A stretch of DNA of 64,000 nt from the NCBI GenBank assembly GCA_026389015.1, contig JAPLIR010000016.1, positions 1 through 64,000 of the forward strand, read 5' to 3'. Of this stretch, positions 45,173-54,915 are shown piece after piece (the stretch's first letter is position 1; each line of letters begins with the position of its first letter). The translations under genes and the position numbers were made by a program. This stretch comes from Candidatus Dependentiae bacterium (GTDB lineage: Bacteria > Babelota > Babeliae > Babelales > Vermiphilaceae). A model generated the notes under the pieces. It made no database searches and was not told the origin of the DNA. It was given only the letters and a program-made list of their open reading frames with translations.

Positions 45173-46099
45173 TCAAATTTTTTCTACGGCTCGTAATTTA
45201 GCAGAGCGTGCGGACGGATTTTCTTGGATCTCCTCAGGCGTTCCAGACACAACTCTGTGCGTTAAAACTTTCACAGCACCCTTTTCTTCTTGCTCCCTAA
45301 AGAACGTCTTAACCAAACGATCTTCAAGTGAATGAAAGCTAATGCATACCAAGTGGCCACCCTTGCTGAGTGCAGGTAATGCCATAGGCATAAACGCAGT
45401 AATGTTATTCAACTCTCTGTTAACATACAACCGCAATGCTTGAAACACTTTGGTTGCTGGATGCGTTCTTGATTTTTTTTGTCGTGGCACAACACGTTCA
45501 ATAATTTCAACAAGCTGTTTGGTTGTTGAAATCCATCCCTTTTTACGCGCATCCATAATTGCCTGAGTAATCTGCTTAGCTTGAGATTCTTCGCCAAGTT
45601 GCCAGAAAATTTCTCGCAATTTAGTATCAGAACTCTTATTAATAACTTGATAAGCAGTTATTTGTTGGTGCGCTGGGGACATCCGCATATCAAGCGGCGT
45701 GTCTTTGAACATTGAAAAACCAGGACGATCCATCAACTGAATTTGGGATGTACCAAAATCGGCCAAAATACCGTCAACAGATTTAATGTTTGATTGCTTT
45801 AAGATTTTATAGAGTAATGCAAAATTACCCCAAATAAGACGTAAGCGATCGCCAAACTCTTCTACCATAGGCACGCCATAGGTGTCCAAAATTTCTTGAT
45901 CCCAATCCATGGCAATAACCCGGCATCCAGGCTCGCGCTCAAGAATTGCCCTCGTGTGCCCGCCAGTACCAAAAGTAACATCCAAGTACACCTTGCCAGG
46001 TTTAAGATCGAGGTAGGTCAAAACCTCTTGAACCAACACTGGTTTATGAAATCTCTTGGGCTCTATTATTTCTATATCGTCATTATCATTATGAGTCAT
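45173..46099 (-). CDS. rsmH: 16S rRNA (cytosine-1402 N4) methyltransferase RsmH
   Basis: The 308-residue product has HKPVLVQEVLTYLDLKPGKV, the SAM-binding TFGTGGHTRAIL, PGFSMFKDTPLDMRM and ISFHSLEDRLVK, all RsmH/MraW signatures. The family sequence DLGVSSPQL is DFGTSQIQL here, a mild divergence. RsmH methylates C1402 of 16S rRNA. It follows murF by 34 bases and is probably in the same transcript. Confidence 0.95.
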   Translation of the reverse strand: MTHNDNDDIEIIEPKRFHKPVLVQEVLTYLDLKPGKVYLDVTFGTGGHTRAILEREPGCRVIAMDWDQEILDTYGVPMVEEFGDRLRLIWGNFALLYKILKQSNIKSVDGILADFGTSQIQLMDRPGFSMFKDTPLDMRMSPAHQQITAYQVINKSSDTKLREIFWQLGEESQAKQITQAIMDARKKGWISTTKQLVEIIERVVPRQKKSRTHPATKVFQALRLYVNRELNNITAFMPMALPALSKGGHLVCISFHSLEDRLVKTFFREQEEKGAVKVLTHRVVSGTPEEIQENPSARSAKLRAVEKI

Positions 46100-46133
46100 C
46101 TAAAACCATCGATTTGAAATGTGATGTGGAATT

Positions 46134-47537
46134 CTAACTTTGTTTTTCGGTAAAAGTATCAATCAGATTATTCAACGCCATGCCGCGTGAACCTTTTACC
46201 AAGACAACCGATTCTTCCTTAAGTTTACCCTGCAATGCTTCAACTGCTGCCGTCCAAGTAGGAACTACTTCAACATGCAATCCAATAGGAGCTGTTTTCT
46301 TAGTCCATTTTACCAGATCGCCAACTAAAATCACCTGTTTTAATGAAGACACCTTGCGCAAGAATCTACCCAACTGTCTATGCCAAAAAGGAGAATTGAC
46401 GCCTAGCTCAAGCATATCACCAAGTATAGCAATCTTTTGGGAGCTCGTCTCAATGTTTTGGAAGGCTAATAATGCCGCTTTCATGCTTTCTGGGTTGGCA
46501 TTATAACAATCATTAATCATGACGCCTTTAAAATCTTTGAGCTGTTTTTGCTCAAAGCGGCCGGCAACCTGCAATGGTTGTTCAATCGCCTGTAAAATGA
46601 CTTTATTGGAAACACCTAACCAAAGAGCTGCTGCTGTTGCTGCTAGCGCATTGAATACAACGCCAGCGTGTGGTTGCGGCAAGGTCACAGTGTATTTTTC
46701 GCGATAAATCTTCATGACACAGGTAACCGCAGTTCCTGTAGCACGAATTTTACGCGCTTGAATTTGATTGGTTGTTTTAGCACCAAACTTAATCACTGGA
46801 TGAGTGTAGGCAACATGCGACAACAATGCTTGATCGCCATTGATAATACCAATGCTTTGTTCGGTGAAATATTTGAATATATCTCGCTTTTCTAAGGCAA
46901 TGTCAGCCAATGATCCAAGGCCTTCCATATGGCAATGCCCTACATTGGTAACAATAGCTGTTGTTGGACGCAGCATATCAACGATGTCTGCCATTTCGCC
47001 ACGCTTGTTAATACCAACCTCAAAAATAGCGGCTTGGCATTCTGGATGCATCTTGAAGATCGTAATAGCAACACCAATTTTGGTGTTTTGATTACCCTGT
47101 GATGCGATAAACTTCATATCATTTAATGTTAGGATATTAGCCAACATTTCTTTAGTTGATGTTTTGCCGACCGACCCAGTTATCCCTACAACAGGATAGG
47201 TGAATTGAGCACGCCATGCTTTTGCTAAATCAAACAATGCTTGCAAGGTGTCCTGCACCACGAGCACAAACAATGTCTCACGTTTTTTAGGATCTATTTT
47301 CTTTAATAACTCTTGTTTGCTTGCGGCAATCATCAATCCTGATGCGCCCTTTTTAATTGCTTCATCAATAAAAGCGTGACCATCAATATGAACCCCTTGC
47401 ACAGCAACAAATATATCACCTTCTTGCAACATGCGAGTATCAACGGCAAAAGAAAGTCTCTTTGGCGCCGCATTGGCTATTAAAGAAACATCAGGCAACG
47501 TTTTACGTATAAATTGTTCATCAAAATGCATTGACAT
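46134..47537 (-). CDS. murF: UDP-N-acetylmuramoyl-tripeptide-D-alanyl-D-alanine ligase MurF
   Basis: The 467-residue product has the Mur ligase ATP loop (VVGITGSVGKTSTKEML), FEVGINKRGEM, NVGHCHMEGLGS and NDCYNANPESMKAAL, which is diagnostic for MurF. It adds D-Ala-D-Ala to the peptidoglycan precursor in the cytoplasm, so the organism probably makes peptidoglycan. It lies between ftsK and rsmH on the same strand. Confidence 0.95.
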   Translation of the reverse strand: MSMHFDEQFIRKTLPDVSLIANAAPKRLSFAVDTRMLQEGDIFVAVQGVHIDGHAFIDEAIKKGASGLMIAASKQELLKKIDPKKRETLFVLVVQDTLQALFDLAKAWRAQFTYPVVGITGSVGKTSTKEMLANILTLNDMKFIASQGNQNTKIGVAITIFKMHPECQAAIFEVGINKRGEMADIVDMLRPTTAIVTNVGHCHMEGLGSLADIALEKRDIFKYFTEQSIGIINGDQALLSHVAYTHPVIKFGAKTTNQIQARKIRATGTAVTCVMKIYREKYTVTLPQPHAGVVFNALAATAAALWLGVSNKVILQAIEQPLQVAGRFEQKQLKDFKGVMINDCYNANPESMKAALLAFQNIETSSQKIAILGDMLELGVNSPFWHRQLGRFLRKVSSLKQVILVGDLVKWTKKTAPIGLHVEVVPTWTAAVEALQGKLKEESVVLVKGSRGMALNNLIDTFTEKQS

Positions 47538-47656
47538 CTCACTATCCAGGAATTTTAATATTATTTACACTCGTTTTTAGAGTAGCATTCTACATCTATA
47601 TATGAACACAAAAAATGTCTTTTTTTTGTACATTTGTCAAGTATAGCAAAAAAAAA

Positions 47657-50035
47657 CTAATGAATCACTTTTCTTGTTTTGCCGCCATCTGCGCTCATAA
47701 TTAACCCCTGCTGTTCAAGTTGCTCAATGATTCGTGCTGATCGGTTAAAACCTATGCGAAATTTGCGTTGCAACAACGAAATAGAAACTTCGTCAATTTC
47801 TTTCAAAAATATCAAAACATCGTGATAAATTTGGTCAAGGGACTCATCGGCATTACCATAGCCTGTGCTGACTTGCTCGGCTAAATGAAGGTAGTGTGGT
47901 GGTTGCTCAGCCCGTGCATGGGCTACCACGTCATTAATCTCCTTGTCTGACACATAAGCGCCATGGACACGGCGCAATAGCGACCCTGCTGCGTCCAAAA
48001 AGAGCATATCACCACGACCCAACAACTTATCCGCTCCTCCACAGTCCAATATAGTACGCGAATCGATTTTTGAAGTTACGCGAAATGAAATTCTGCTGGG
48101 GAAGTTAACCTTGATTAACCCCGTAATCACATCAACCGAAGGTCGTTGCGTTGCAACCACCATGTGAATACCTGCCGCACGAGCCATTTGGGTAATGCGG
48201 GCAATCAAATCCTCAATATCCCTGCCGGCTGTCATCATTAAATCGGCCAATTCATCAATGATCACCACAATATACGGCATTGGCTCTGTCGCCTTTTCAT
48301 GCAAGCCAACCATGGCGTTATAGTCAAAAATATTACGCGCGCCGCAACCAGCCATTAATTCGTACCGCTCTTCCATTTGTTTGACCACCCAGCGCAGAGC
48401 CATCGTCGCCCGTTTGGCATCAGTAATAATAGGGAATATTAAATGAGGAATGTCAGCATAACTGGCAAATTCAAGGCGCTTAGGGTCAATGAGCATGAGG
48501 CGCAATTCAGCTGGCTTGCATTTACACAAAAGGCTAATGAGCATGGTATTAAGGGCAACAGATTTACCTGATCCGGTAGAACCAGCAACAAGCAGATGCG
48601 GCATGCGAACCAAGTCAACCACCACATGGTTACCAACCGTATCTTGTCCCAAAATCACGGGCAATGCACCTTTAAAATCTTTATACGCCGATGAATAAAT
48701 AGTATGGGCTAATAACACATCATGCCGCTGTTTGTTGGCTACCTCAAACCCAACCACCGAACGACCAGGTATAGGAGCAATAATGCGAATACTCAGTGCT
48801 TGCAAAGCCATGGCAAGGTCGTCTTCAAGCGCCACAATCTTGCTCACCTTAGTATCAATGTTTGGTTGATATTCAAACAACGTAACCACCGGACCAGATT
48901 TAATAGAGGTCACGGTGCCGTACACACCAAAACGTTCTAATTTTTCTTCTAATATTTTTGAACGTTGATCGTCTCTATTTGAACGGGTGTCCTGCTGGTC
49001 CGTGCGTGCGGTGGTAAAAATTCCATCTTGCGGGAGACGATACGGCTTAGACGTAACATCTTTTCGTATCGGCTCGAGCATACCATCATCTTCTTCCGCC
49101 ACGAGATCAGCTGCTGGTTCTTCAAAAGCAACATCATCAAATAAATGAGTTTCAGTCGGCACATGATAAACAATATCACTCATTATATCATGCTGAACTT
49201 CTGCCTTCATTGATCCGGCAGTGTAGACATGCTCCATAGTCTGCATGCTATGATTTTCGGTTGCCTGCTCATCAAAGAAAGAAGAATCGATCGCGCCATA
49301 GTCTGCTGACGCAAGCAAATCTCGTTCAAAATCAGTCACAGAATAGTCATCATCAGTTAACACAGCGCCATCGTACATTTTTTTTATAAACCGAGCTGCT
49401 GCTGCAATCGGCATTACCACTACCACCCCAAGTTTATACAAAAATCGACCAACCGGCAGCAAAAAGCTTTTGCTCAAAACAACCCGTACGCCACGCATGA
49501 GAGCTTGCACCAGCAACATGAAAGAAAATCGCGTTAACAAAATAAAGCAAATCAACAAAAGCATGTGGAGGAATATTCCGCCACCAACAACACCAAAGAC
49601 CGTAGCCATATGTTTGCGCACCATGTCGCCCAACAAACCACCAGGAAATTGCGCACCAAAAAAATCAATGTGATACAAACTGCACAACGCAGCACACACA
49701 AATAGTAATAACCCACTCGCACCAAGCCTCTCCCATTCTTGCTTATAAGAGATGCGCGTAAGCACGAGATAGGCAATAAAAAACAACAACCCTGCCAATA
49801 ATAATGCGGATGCCCCAAACAAATATAAAAGGAATGCAGACACATGCGCGCCAAGAATGCCACCTAAATTACGTGTTGGATTTGGCATATTGGTATAATA
49901 AAACCATGAGCTGTCATGTGCATTGTGCGAAAATACGGCTACTGCTACAAACAATGCAGCAGCTATCAGCAAACATGCAATAAGATCTTGTTTGTAGGAC
50001 AGCGCACCTACTGTTTTTGAACGAAATTTAAACAT
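47657..50035 (-). CDS. ftsK: DNA translocase FtsK/SpoIIIE
   Basis: The start at 50035 (MFKFRSKTVGAL) has GAGGGG upstream; the 50050 start would overlap that site. The ~792-residue product has four N-terminal membrane segments, a linker, the motor with Walker A (LLVAGSTGSGKSVALN), Walker B (VVIIDELADLMM) and VVATQRPSVDVITGLIKVNF, and a C-terminal gamma winged helix (SISLLQRKFRIGFNRSARII). It segregates chromosome termini at the septum. Confidence 0.95.
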   Translation of the reverse strand: MFKFRSKTVGALSYKQDLIACLLIAAALFVAVAVFSHNAHDSSWFYYTNMPNPTRNLGGILGAHVSAFLLYLFGASALLLAGLLFFIAYLVLTRISYKQEWERLGASGLLLFVCAALCSLYHIDFFGAQFPGGLLGDMVRKHMATVFGVVGGGIFLHMLLLICFILLTRFSFMLLVQALMRGVRVVLSKSFLLPVGRFLYKLGVVVVMPIAAAARFIKKMYDGAVLTDDDYSVTDFERDLLASADYGAIDSSFFDEQATENHSMQTMEHVYTAGSMKAEVQHDIMSDIVYHVPTETHLFDDVAFEEPAADLVAEEDDGMLEPIRKDVTSKPYRLPQDGIFTTARTDQQDTRSNRDDQRSKILEEKLERFGVYGTVTSIKSGPVVTLFEYQPNIDTKVSKIVALEDDLAMALQALSIRIIAPIPGRSVVGFEVANKQRHDVLLAHTIYSSAYKDFKGALPVILGQDTVGNHVVVDLVRMPHLLVAGSTGSGKSVALNTMLISLLCKCKPAELRLMLIDPKRLEFASYADIPHLIFPIITDAKRATMALRWVVKQMEERYELMAGCGARNIFDYNAMVGLHEKATEPMPYIVVIIDELADLMMTAGRDIEDLIARITQMARAAGIHMVVATQRPSVDVITGLIKVNFPSRISFRVTSKIDSRTILDCGGADKLLGRGDMLFLDAAGSLLRRVHGAYVSDKEINDVVAHARAEQPPHYLHLAEQVSTGYGNADESLDQIYHDVLIFLKEIDEVSISLLQRKFRIGFNRSARIIEQLEQQGLIMSADGGKTRKVIH

Positions 50036-50131
50036 GGCATTACCCCTCATTAATGATTCATTCTCATACTTTAATGTTGAGTGTAGATAATGCGCATGAA
50101 GTGATGCAAGAATTTGCAGGATATGGAGAAA

Positions 50132-50944
50132 TCAAATCATCAATGAGATAAGAATCGGCACCAGCATATACAAGCCAAACCACCACATTGTGTGTGCATC
50201 AGCACGTCTTGCAACACAGCGTAACGCATAAAAAGAAACAACGCCCGCACTCGCCATAACCAGCAGAGTAATAGGTTGCAGCAAAGGTGATTGAACACCA
50301 GAAATCATGATTACACTAGCACTATGCAAAAATGCAACAGTAATGAGTGGCCAGACCACCAACCATGATAATTCAAAAGATTTATGAGAAGGAAACCCAA
50401 GCCAACGAGCGCACACGTAGGTTGTTGCAAAGCGAGAAATTCCCGGCAACAAAGCGCATCCTTGCACAAAACCAAGCAGACAGGCATGCGCAACATTAAA
50501 AGAAGGCTTTCTACGCCTTGACACAAAACGCAACGAAAGCAATGCTAACGCGGTTACTATAAAACCAACACTCAATGGAATGGCAATAGAATACGCACGT
50601 ATCAAAAAATAACATGCGGCCGTAATACAATCAGCAACAAACGTGAGGCCAATAATGTTGAGTATAATGCGCCAACATCTACGCACATGCAACAACAAGA
50701 ATGACCATCGTGAAAAAAAGAACCATGCAACAACAAATACTGTAACCCCATGCACAAAATGGTCCACCAGCGCAACACGTACCCACCCAATGCCATGAGT
50801 ATATGAAACAACATCATGATAATGATCAATAACATAACCATATTGTTGCGCAATGCGTTCAACCAAATAACAATGGCCCGAACTACTAATGGGAAAACTT
50901 TCCAACAAAATTTGTACAATCAACCAACAGTAAAAATACAGCAT
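50132..50944 (-). CDS. uppP: Undecaprenyl-diphosphatase UppP (BacA)
   Basis: The 270-residue membrane protein has LESFPISSSGH (the family E-F-L-P-I-S-S-S-G-H block) near its start and LLPGISRFATT (the PGxSR block), with about eight hydrophobic segments. It recycles the undecaprenyl carrier for peptidoglycan synthesis. The second block reads SRFA instead of SRSG, and the first acidic residue of the E-x-x-x-E motif is Gln, as allowed in the family. First gene of the envelope block. Confidence 0.9.
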   Translation of the reverse strand: MLYFYCWLIVQILLESFPISSSGHCYLVERIAQQYGYVIDHYHDVVSYTHGIGWVRVALVDHFVHGVTVFVVAWFFFSRWSFLLLHVRRCWRIILNIIGLTFVADCITAACYFLIRAYSIAIPLSVGFIVTALALLSLRFVSRRRKPSFNVAHACLLGFVQGCALLPGISRFATTYVCARWLGFPSHKSFELSWLVVWPLITVAFLHSASVIMISGVQSPLLQPITLLVMASAGVVSFYALRCVARRADAHTMWWFGLYMLVPILISLMI

Positions 50945-51287
50945 TCAACAGCACTTTCTAACGTATGAAAACATCACAACAATCACTCACAGATGAATCG
51001 CCGTACATTTTTCTTTACTTTTTTTTAGATGAGTGAGTATAATGCATTTTATCAAATACGTCGATGTGAAACAATTACTATAAATGCATGATTTTTAGAC
51101 ATGATTGGTAATGATATTCTCAACGAATATGCTTATATTTGAAAGAATATAAGAAAAATAAAAAACGAAAGGAGGCACCTGGTAATAAAGCAAACCCCTC
51201 TTAGCGCACATCCGTAGCAGAAACACCAACCGTAGAGTCGGCTCTACGAAAATCTCAGTAAGTATGTACAATTTAAGGAGTTCCCTT
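50945..51287 (+). promoter_or_regulatory. Leader region of the outer-membrane array with a hairpin
   Basis: No gene is visible. A perfect hairpin CGTAGAG-TCGG-CTCTACG lies at 51231-51248, and AAGGAG precedes the ATG at 51288. A GAAAGGAGG stretch near 51170 has no start behind it. Divergent promoters for uppP and the first outer-membrane gene are expected here. Confidence 0.5.
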
Positions 51288-53204
51288 ATGAATCAAATGC
51301 TAAAAAAACTTTTTAGCGCGGCAGTGTTATTAAGCACGCCTGCATTTTGCTCACAACCGGCTAATACGCCTTGTGCAGTAGCCCCCCAATTACTTTTTCG
51401 TTCACAAGCAGTTGATGCTGCACGCGAATTAGCAGGATGGGCACATCACGTTAATTTATTCGATCAAGACAAAATCTACGGCAGCCTATCTGCAACAGTT
51501 GAATACTCTCAATCATTCAGATCGAGCCGTATAGCTGAGTGCTTATTTGGAACCAATTCATGCAACAACGATTGCGGCGCAACCATAAAAGTATCTGGTA
51601 GCGACGTTGCAGAAAGAGGCGCGAATGATTGGTTGGCAGATTACTTCTACTTGCCAACTGATTTCCAAAGCACCTTGCATTTCAGCCCAAAAATCCAAAA
51701 CGTGGTAGCAGATTTGAATTTCTACCTAGGTTTAGATGAATGGGCTTGCGGATTATTCTTCCGTATGCATGCGCCAATCAACTGGACAAAGTGGTGCTTA
51801 AACTACTGTGAAACAGTAACCGATGCAGGCGTAGCTGATTATCAAGAAGGTTACTTCACTGTTTCAGTAGACCCTCGTAGTAATTTACTAAACAACTTCT
51901 CAGAATTTGCAGCGGGTAAAGCTCCTGCAGTATTCAATGATACCGATGCTTCATCAACCGGCACTGCTGATGTTACCTTCGATGGTCTTTGCTATGCGAA
52001 GTTCGACAGATGCTGTCGCACCAAGACACGCCTCGCTGATCTATCATGGATCCTTGGTTATAACTTTGTGAATGATGAAGATTACCACCTTGGCGTTGGC
52101 ATCAAAGTTGCTGCTCCAACAGGTAACCGTCCAAGCGCAACACATCTTTTTGATGCTGTATCTGGTAACGGCCACCACTGGGAACTTGGCGCTCACATAA
52201 CCAGTCACGCAATGTTATGGAGATGCGAAGATGAAGATTCAAGCTTAGGCTTCTATCTTGATGCAAACATCACCCACTTGTTCAACGATAACCAAACAAG
52301 AACATTCGATCTTAAAGGCAAACCTTTAAGTCGTTATATGCTCGCTGCTAAACACACAGCTCCTGCTGTTGGTTTATTCACCGACGCTGCCGCTACAACT
52401 CTAGCTGCAACTCAATTTGCTAGAGAATTCAGCCCTGTTGCTAACTTAACAACACGCGATGTGTCTGTAAGCATTGGCGTACAAGGCGATGTAGCTGCTC
52501 AATTGACCTACGCTAACCGCGGATGGAATGTTGACCTTGGTTACAACTTCTGGGGCCGTAGCTGCGAGAAGTTCTCAAGAAAAGATTGCAGCAGCGATTG
52601 CAGATCATCATGCAGCAGCAGCAGCGATTGCAAAACAGCATGCGCAGCAACATTTGCTGAAAACACCTGGGCACTTAAAGGTGAAGCTCATGTATTCGGA
52701 TTCCATCTAAACCCTGCTGGTGATGCAGATGCATTAACCGTCAGCGATAGCAATGCAACTATAAATTCCGGAACTGTTACAAGCTCTGCAAATTTAGAAG
52801 TTAACCATGCAGCTAACGGCTACAATGGCGCTAATTCACTATTAGATGCTCAAATATCCGTTCCTACCGAATTCATCACAGAATGCGATCTAGATTTAGT
52901 TGGTACACGCGGCATTTCAAACAAAGTTTATGGCCACTTGAGCTATAACTGGCTTGATTGCGAAGATTGGGCTCCTTATGTCGGCATCGGCGGATTCGGC
53001 GAATTCGGCAGCAACAGCGGCTCATGCAACACAGGTTGCAGCTCAAGCTCTGATTGCAACACAGGCTGCAGCTCAAGCTCAAGCTCTGATTGCAAGACGA
53101 CTTGCGCAAGCAGCAGCTCTGACTGCAACACAAGTTCAAATTGCCACAAATGTGCATTGTCACAATGGGGAGTTTGGATCAAAGCTGGTGTTTCATTTAA
53201 CTAA
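51288..53204 (+). CDS. Outer-membrane beta-barrel protein, family A, with Cys/Ser-rich tandem repeats
   Basis: The start at 51288 (MNQMLKKLFSAAVLL) has AAGGAG at the right distance. The ~638-residue product has a signal peptide ending TPAFCS and the family blocks FRSQAVDAARELAGW, DWLADYFYLPTDFQSTLHF, GNGHHWELGAHITSHAMLW and LSRYMLA, and ends WGVWIKAGVSFN. Two loops are Cys-rich: KDCSSDCRSSCSSSSDCKTAC and, near the end, tandem CSSSSDCNTG-like units. A major porin-like surface protein is inferred. First gene of the array. Confidence 0.85.
   Translation: MNQMLKKLFSAAVLLSTPAFCSQPANTPCAVAPQLLFRSQAVDAARELAGWAHHVNLFDQDKIYGSLSATVEYSQSFRSSRIAECLFGTNSCNNDCGATIKVSGSDVAERGANDWLADYFYLPTDFQSTLHFSPKIQNVVADLNFYLGLDEWACGLFFRMHAPINWTKWCLNYCETVTDAGVADYQEGYFTVSVDPRSNLLNNFSEFAAGKAPAVFNDTDASSTGTADVTFDGLCYAKFDRCCRTKTRLADLSWILGYNFVNDEDYHLGVGIKVAAPTGNRPSATHLFDAVSGNGHHWELGAHITSHAMLWRCEDEDSSLGFYLDANITHLFNDNQTRTFDLKGKPLSRYMLAAKHTAPAVGLFTDAAATTLAATQFAREFSPVANLTTRDVSVSIGVQGDVAAQLTYANRGWNVDLGYNFWGRSCEKFSRKDCSSDCRSSCSSSSDCKTACAATFAENTWALKGEAHVFGFHLNPAGDADALTVSDSNATINSGTVTSSANLEVNHAANGYNGANSLLDAQISVPTEFITECDLDLVGTRGISNKVYGHLSYNWLDCEDWAPYVGIGGFGEFGSNSGSCNTGCSSSSDCNTGCSSSSSSDCKTTCASSSSDCNTSSNCHKCALSQWGVWIKAGVSFN
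53026..53130 (+). repeat. Tandem repeat encoding (C)SSSSDCNTG-like units
   Basis: Units of about 27-33 bases around TGCAGCTCAAGCTCTGATTG repeat three to four times with small changes, adding Cys-Ser-Asp-rich units to the last predicted loop of the protein. Confidence 0.75.
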
Positions 53205-53275
53205 TCCGTCTTCGCTTATCCGGGCCTCCAGGCTCGGCAAGCTACGGTCGGACAGGTCCACCATACAGATAGCGT
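53205..53275. repeat. Intergenic short palindromic repeat, copy 1
   Basis: The sequence after the stop contains AGGCTCGGCAAGCTACGG, shared with 60549-60625 after another array gene. A looser relative (CTTCGCAAGCTACGAAG) lies near 25870. These look like small dispersed palindromic elements. Confidence 0.6.
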
Positions 53276-53318
53276 AATTACATAATAACAATGTGGTTAA
53301 GCAAACAAACTAAGTACT

Positions 53319-53352
53319 AAAAAGGCCCGGGAGTAAAACCCCGGGCCTTTTT
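53319..53352. terminator. Intrinsic terminator (bidirectional)
   Basis: AAAAAGGCCCGGG pairs perfectly with CCCGGGCCTTTTT, between the convergent genes ending at 53204 and 53375. Confidence 0.9.
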
Positions 53353-53374
53353 AAATGAACAATAATAGATAGGA

Positions 53375-54796
53375 CTAAAAGTACAAATCAACATTAAACC
53401 ATAGCGTAACATTATCAGGCGTATTAAAGAACTCGCCATGCTCATACATAATATTAAGACCAACAAGCGTAGGATAACGTCGCACCGCAAATTCACAGGC
53501 CATAGAAGCATATAAAGAATTTGATAATGATGCCCTCTGAGCACCAGAAACAACGTCCAGATTCCTAATGCTCACCGGCTGAAAGGTCAAATCGCTGGTC
53601 ATTTGATTAATACCCGGCTGTAACCCCTGGCAAATATTTGCCGTACTTGCGCTTTGCGGATCTTCCAGAACAATCCCTTTCAAGTCCGCTATGCCAACAT
53701 TCGGTAATTCTTTGCAACAAAATGAAAGATTCTCAGCACCACGGTACCACAAGTCGTAGCCTACTTCAAAATGCAATGACCGATGGCGTATATGTGTTGC
53801 AAGATACAAATCAAATGAGCTGCCTGGGGTAACCCGTGTTTTGAGCGTTAAATCATTAATAAGTGGATGCACTGCATATTTATCCGATTCAGAAACAGCC
53901 AACATATAGCGCGACCACTGGCCATTGCTCTTTAAATCAAAGGACCGCCACTCTTTGGCAGCACATGCGTAACGATACTTTGCTTCTGCCAGTAACGACA
54001 ATGCATTACAATCATTTTCTTTAATGCGCCAATTAAGAGCAGTACCACACCCAAGTTGCACATGCTTTGAGCCAACTAATGGTTCAAACAAATAGCGAGC
54101 TTTTGATCCCCTGCCGGTTGGCATACCAACCAATCCATACAGATCCCAATAGAGGTGGTAATCTTTATATGCGTTATAGAGCACCTTGAGTTGTATGTCA
54201 TCAAAACCAGATTTTTTCTGTGCACCATCAATTTTGCCAAATAAACGCTCACTATTTGCAAACGACTCAGTGACCGTACGGTAACCCACACACATGCCTA
54301 AATTACCATTGGTTTGCTCACAAAGATGCATATCATGACGTACAGACATCACTGCTGTAGTGACAGCCAGATGAACATTACAGCGAAATGGAATGGCGCA
54401 ATACAATACGGCACCATATGCTTGTCTTCTTGGGCTAAACGACAAGAGAGAATTATAAAAATTACTGTCCGAAGATATAACATTGAACCATAACGAACTT
54501 ATGTTGCCCGCACCATTTTCTTGCACAACAAGTGGGTTGTCACGATTAATAGTAAAATACTGACTTAATGTTGATCCGACACTTTGTGTATAAAACGGCT
54601 TTACGGAAATTTTAAAATCACCAATATCACTGAGTGTTTCATCAAGGGTGTATGCATTTTCTAAAATAGGATTATACGATAATTGACGAGGAACAAATAT
54701 TGAAGAAGAAAGAAAACAGCTATTGCATTTACCACTACTTGTGCTGTATAAACTTACCATGAGAAGGGATAGTATGATGTTAAATATTTTTTTCAC
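53375..54796 (-). CDS. Outer-membrane beta-barrel protein, family B
   Basis: GTG start at 54796 with AAGGA five bases before. The 473-residue product has a signal peptide (IFNIILSLLMVSLYSTSSG) and ends VTLWFNVDLYF, the barrel-type terminal Phe. It shares blocks with the 21693-23114 protein (VPRQLSYNP, GAGNISSLWFNVISSD, YLFEPLVGSKHVQLGCG). It is the only minus-strand gene inside the array. Probable porin-like role. Confidence 0.8.
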   Translation of the reverse strand: MKKIFNIILSLLMVSLYSTSSGKCNSCFLSSSIFVPRQLSYNPILENAYTLDETLSDIGDFKISVKPFYTQSVGSTLSQYFTINRDNPLVVQENGAGNISSLWFNVISSDSNFYNSLLSFSPRRQAYGAVLYCAIPFRCNVHLAVTTAVMSVRHDMHLCEQTNGNLGMCVGYRTVTESFANSERLFGKIDGAQKKSGFDDIQLKVLYNAYKDYHLYWDLYGLVGMPTGRGSKARYLFEPLVGSKHVQLGCGTALNWRIKENDCNALSLLAEAKYRYACAAKEWRSFDLKSNGQWSRYMLAVSESDKYAVHPLINDLTLKTRVTPGSSFDLYLATHIRHRSLHFEVGYDLWYRGAENLSFCCKELPNVGIADLKGIVLEDPQSASTANICQGLQPGINQMTSDLTFQPVSIRNLDVVSGAQRASLSNSLYASMACEFAVRRYPTLVGLNIMYEHGEFFNTPDNVTLWFNVDLYF

Positions 54797-54915
54797 GGAA
54801 TTCCTTGTTTTAAAATATCATTATCAGCCTATCTTATACTACGTACCACACCATAACGTTAAAACATTAGGATTGATTTTGTAAAGATCTTGAAAAAAAA
54901 CTAGGGAGGATTGTA

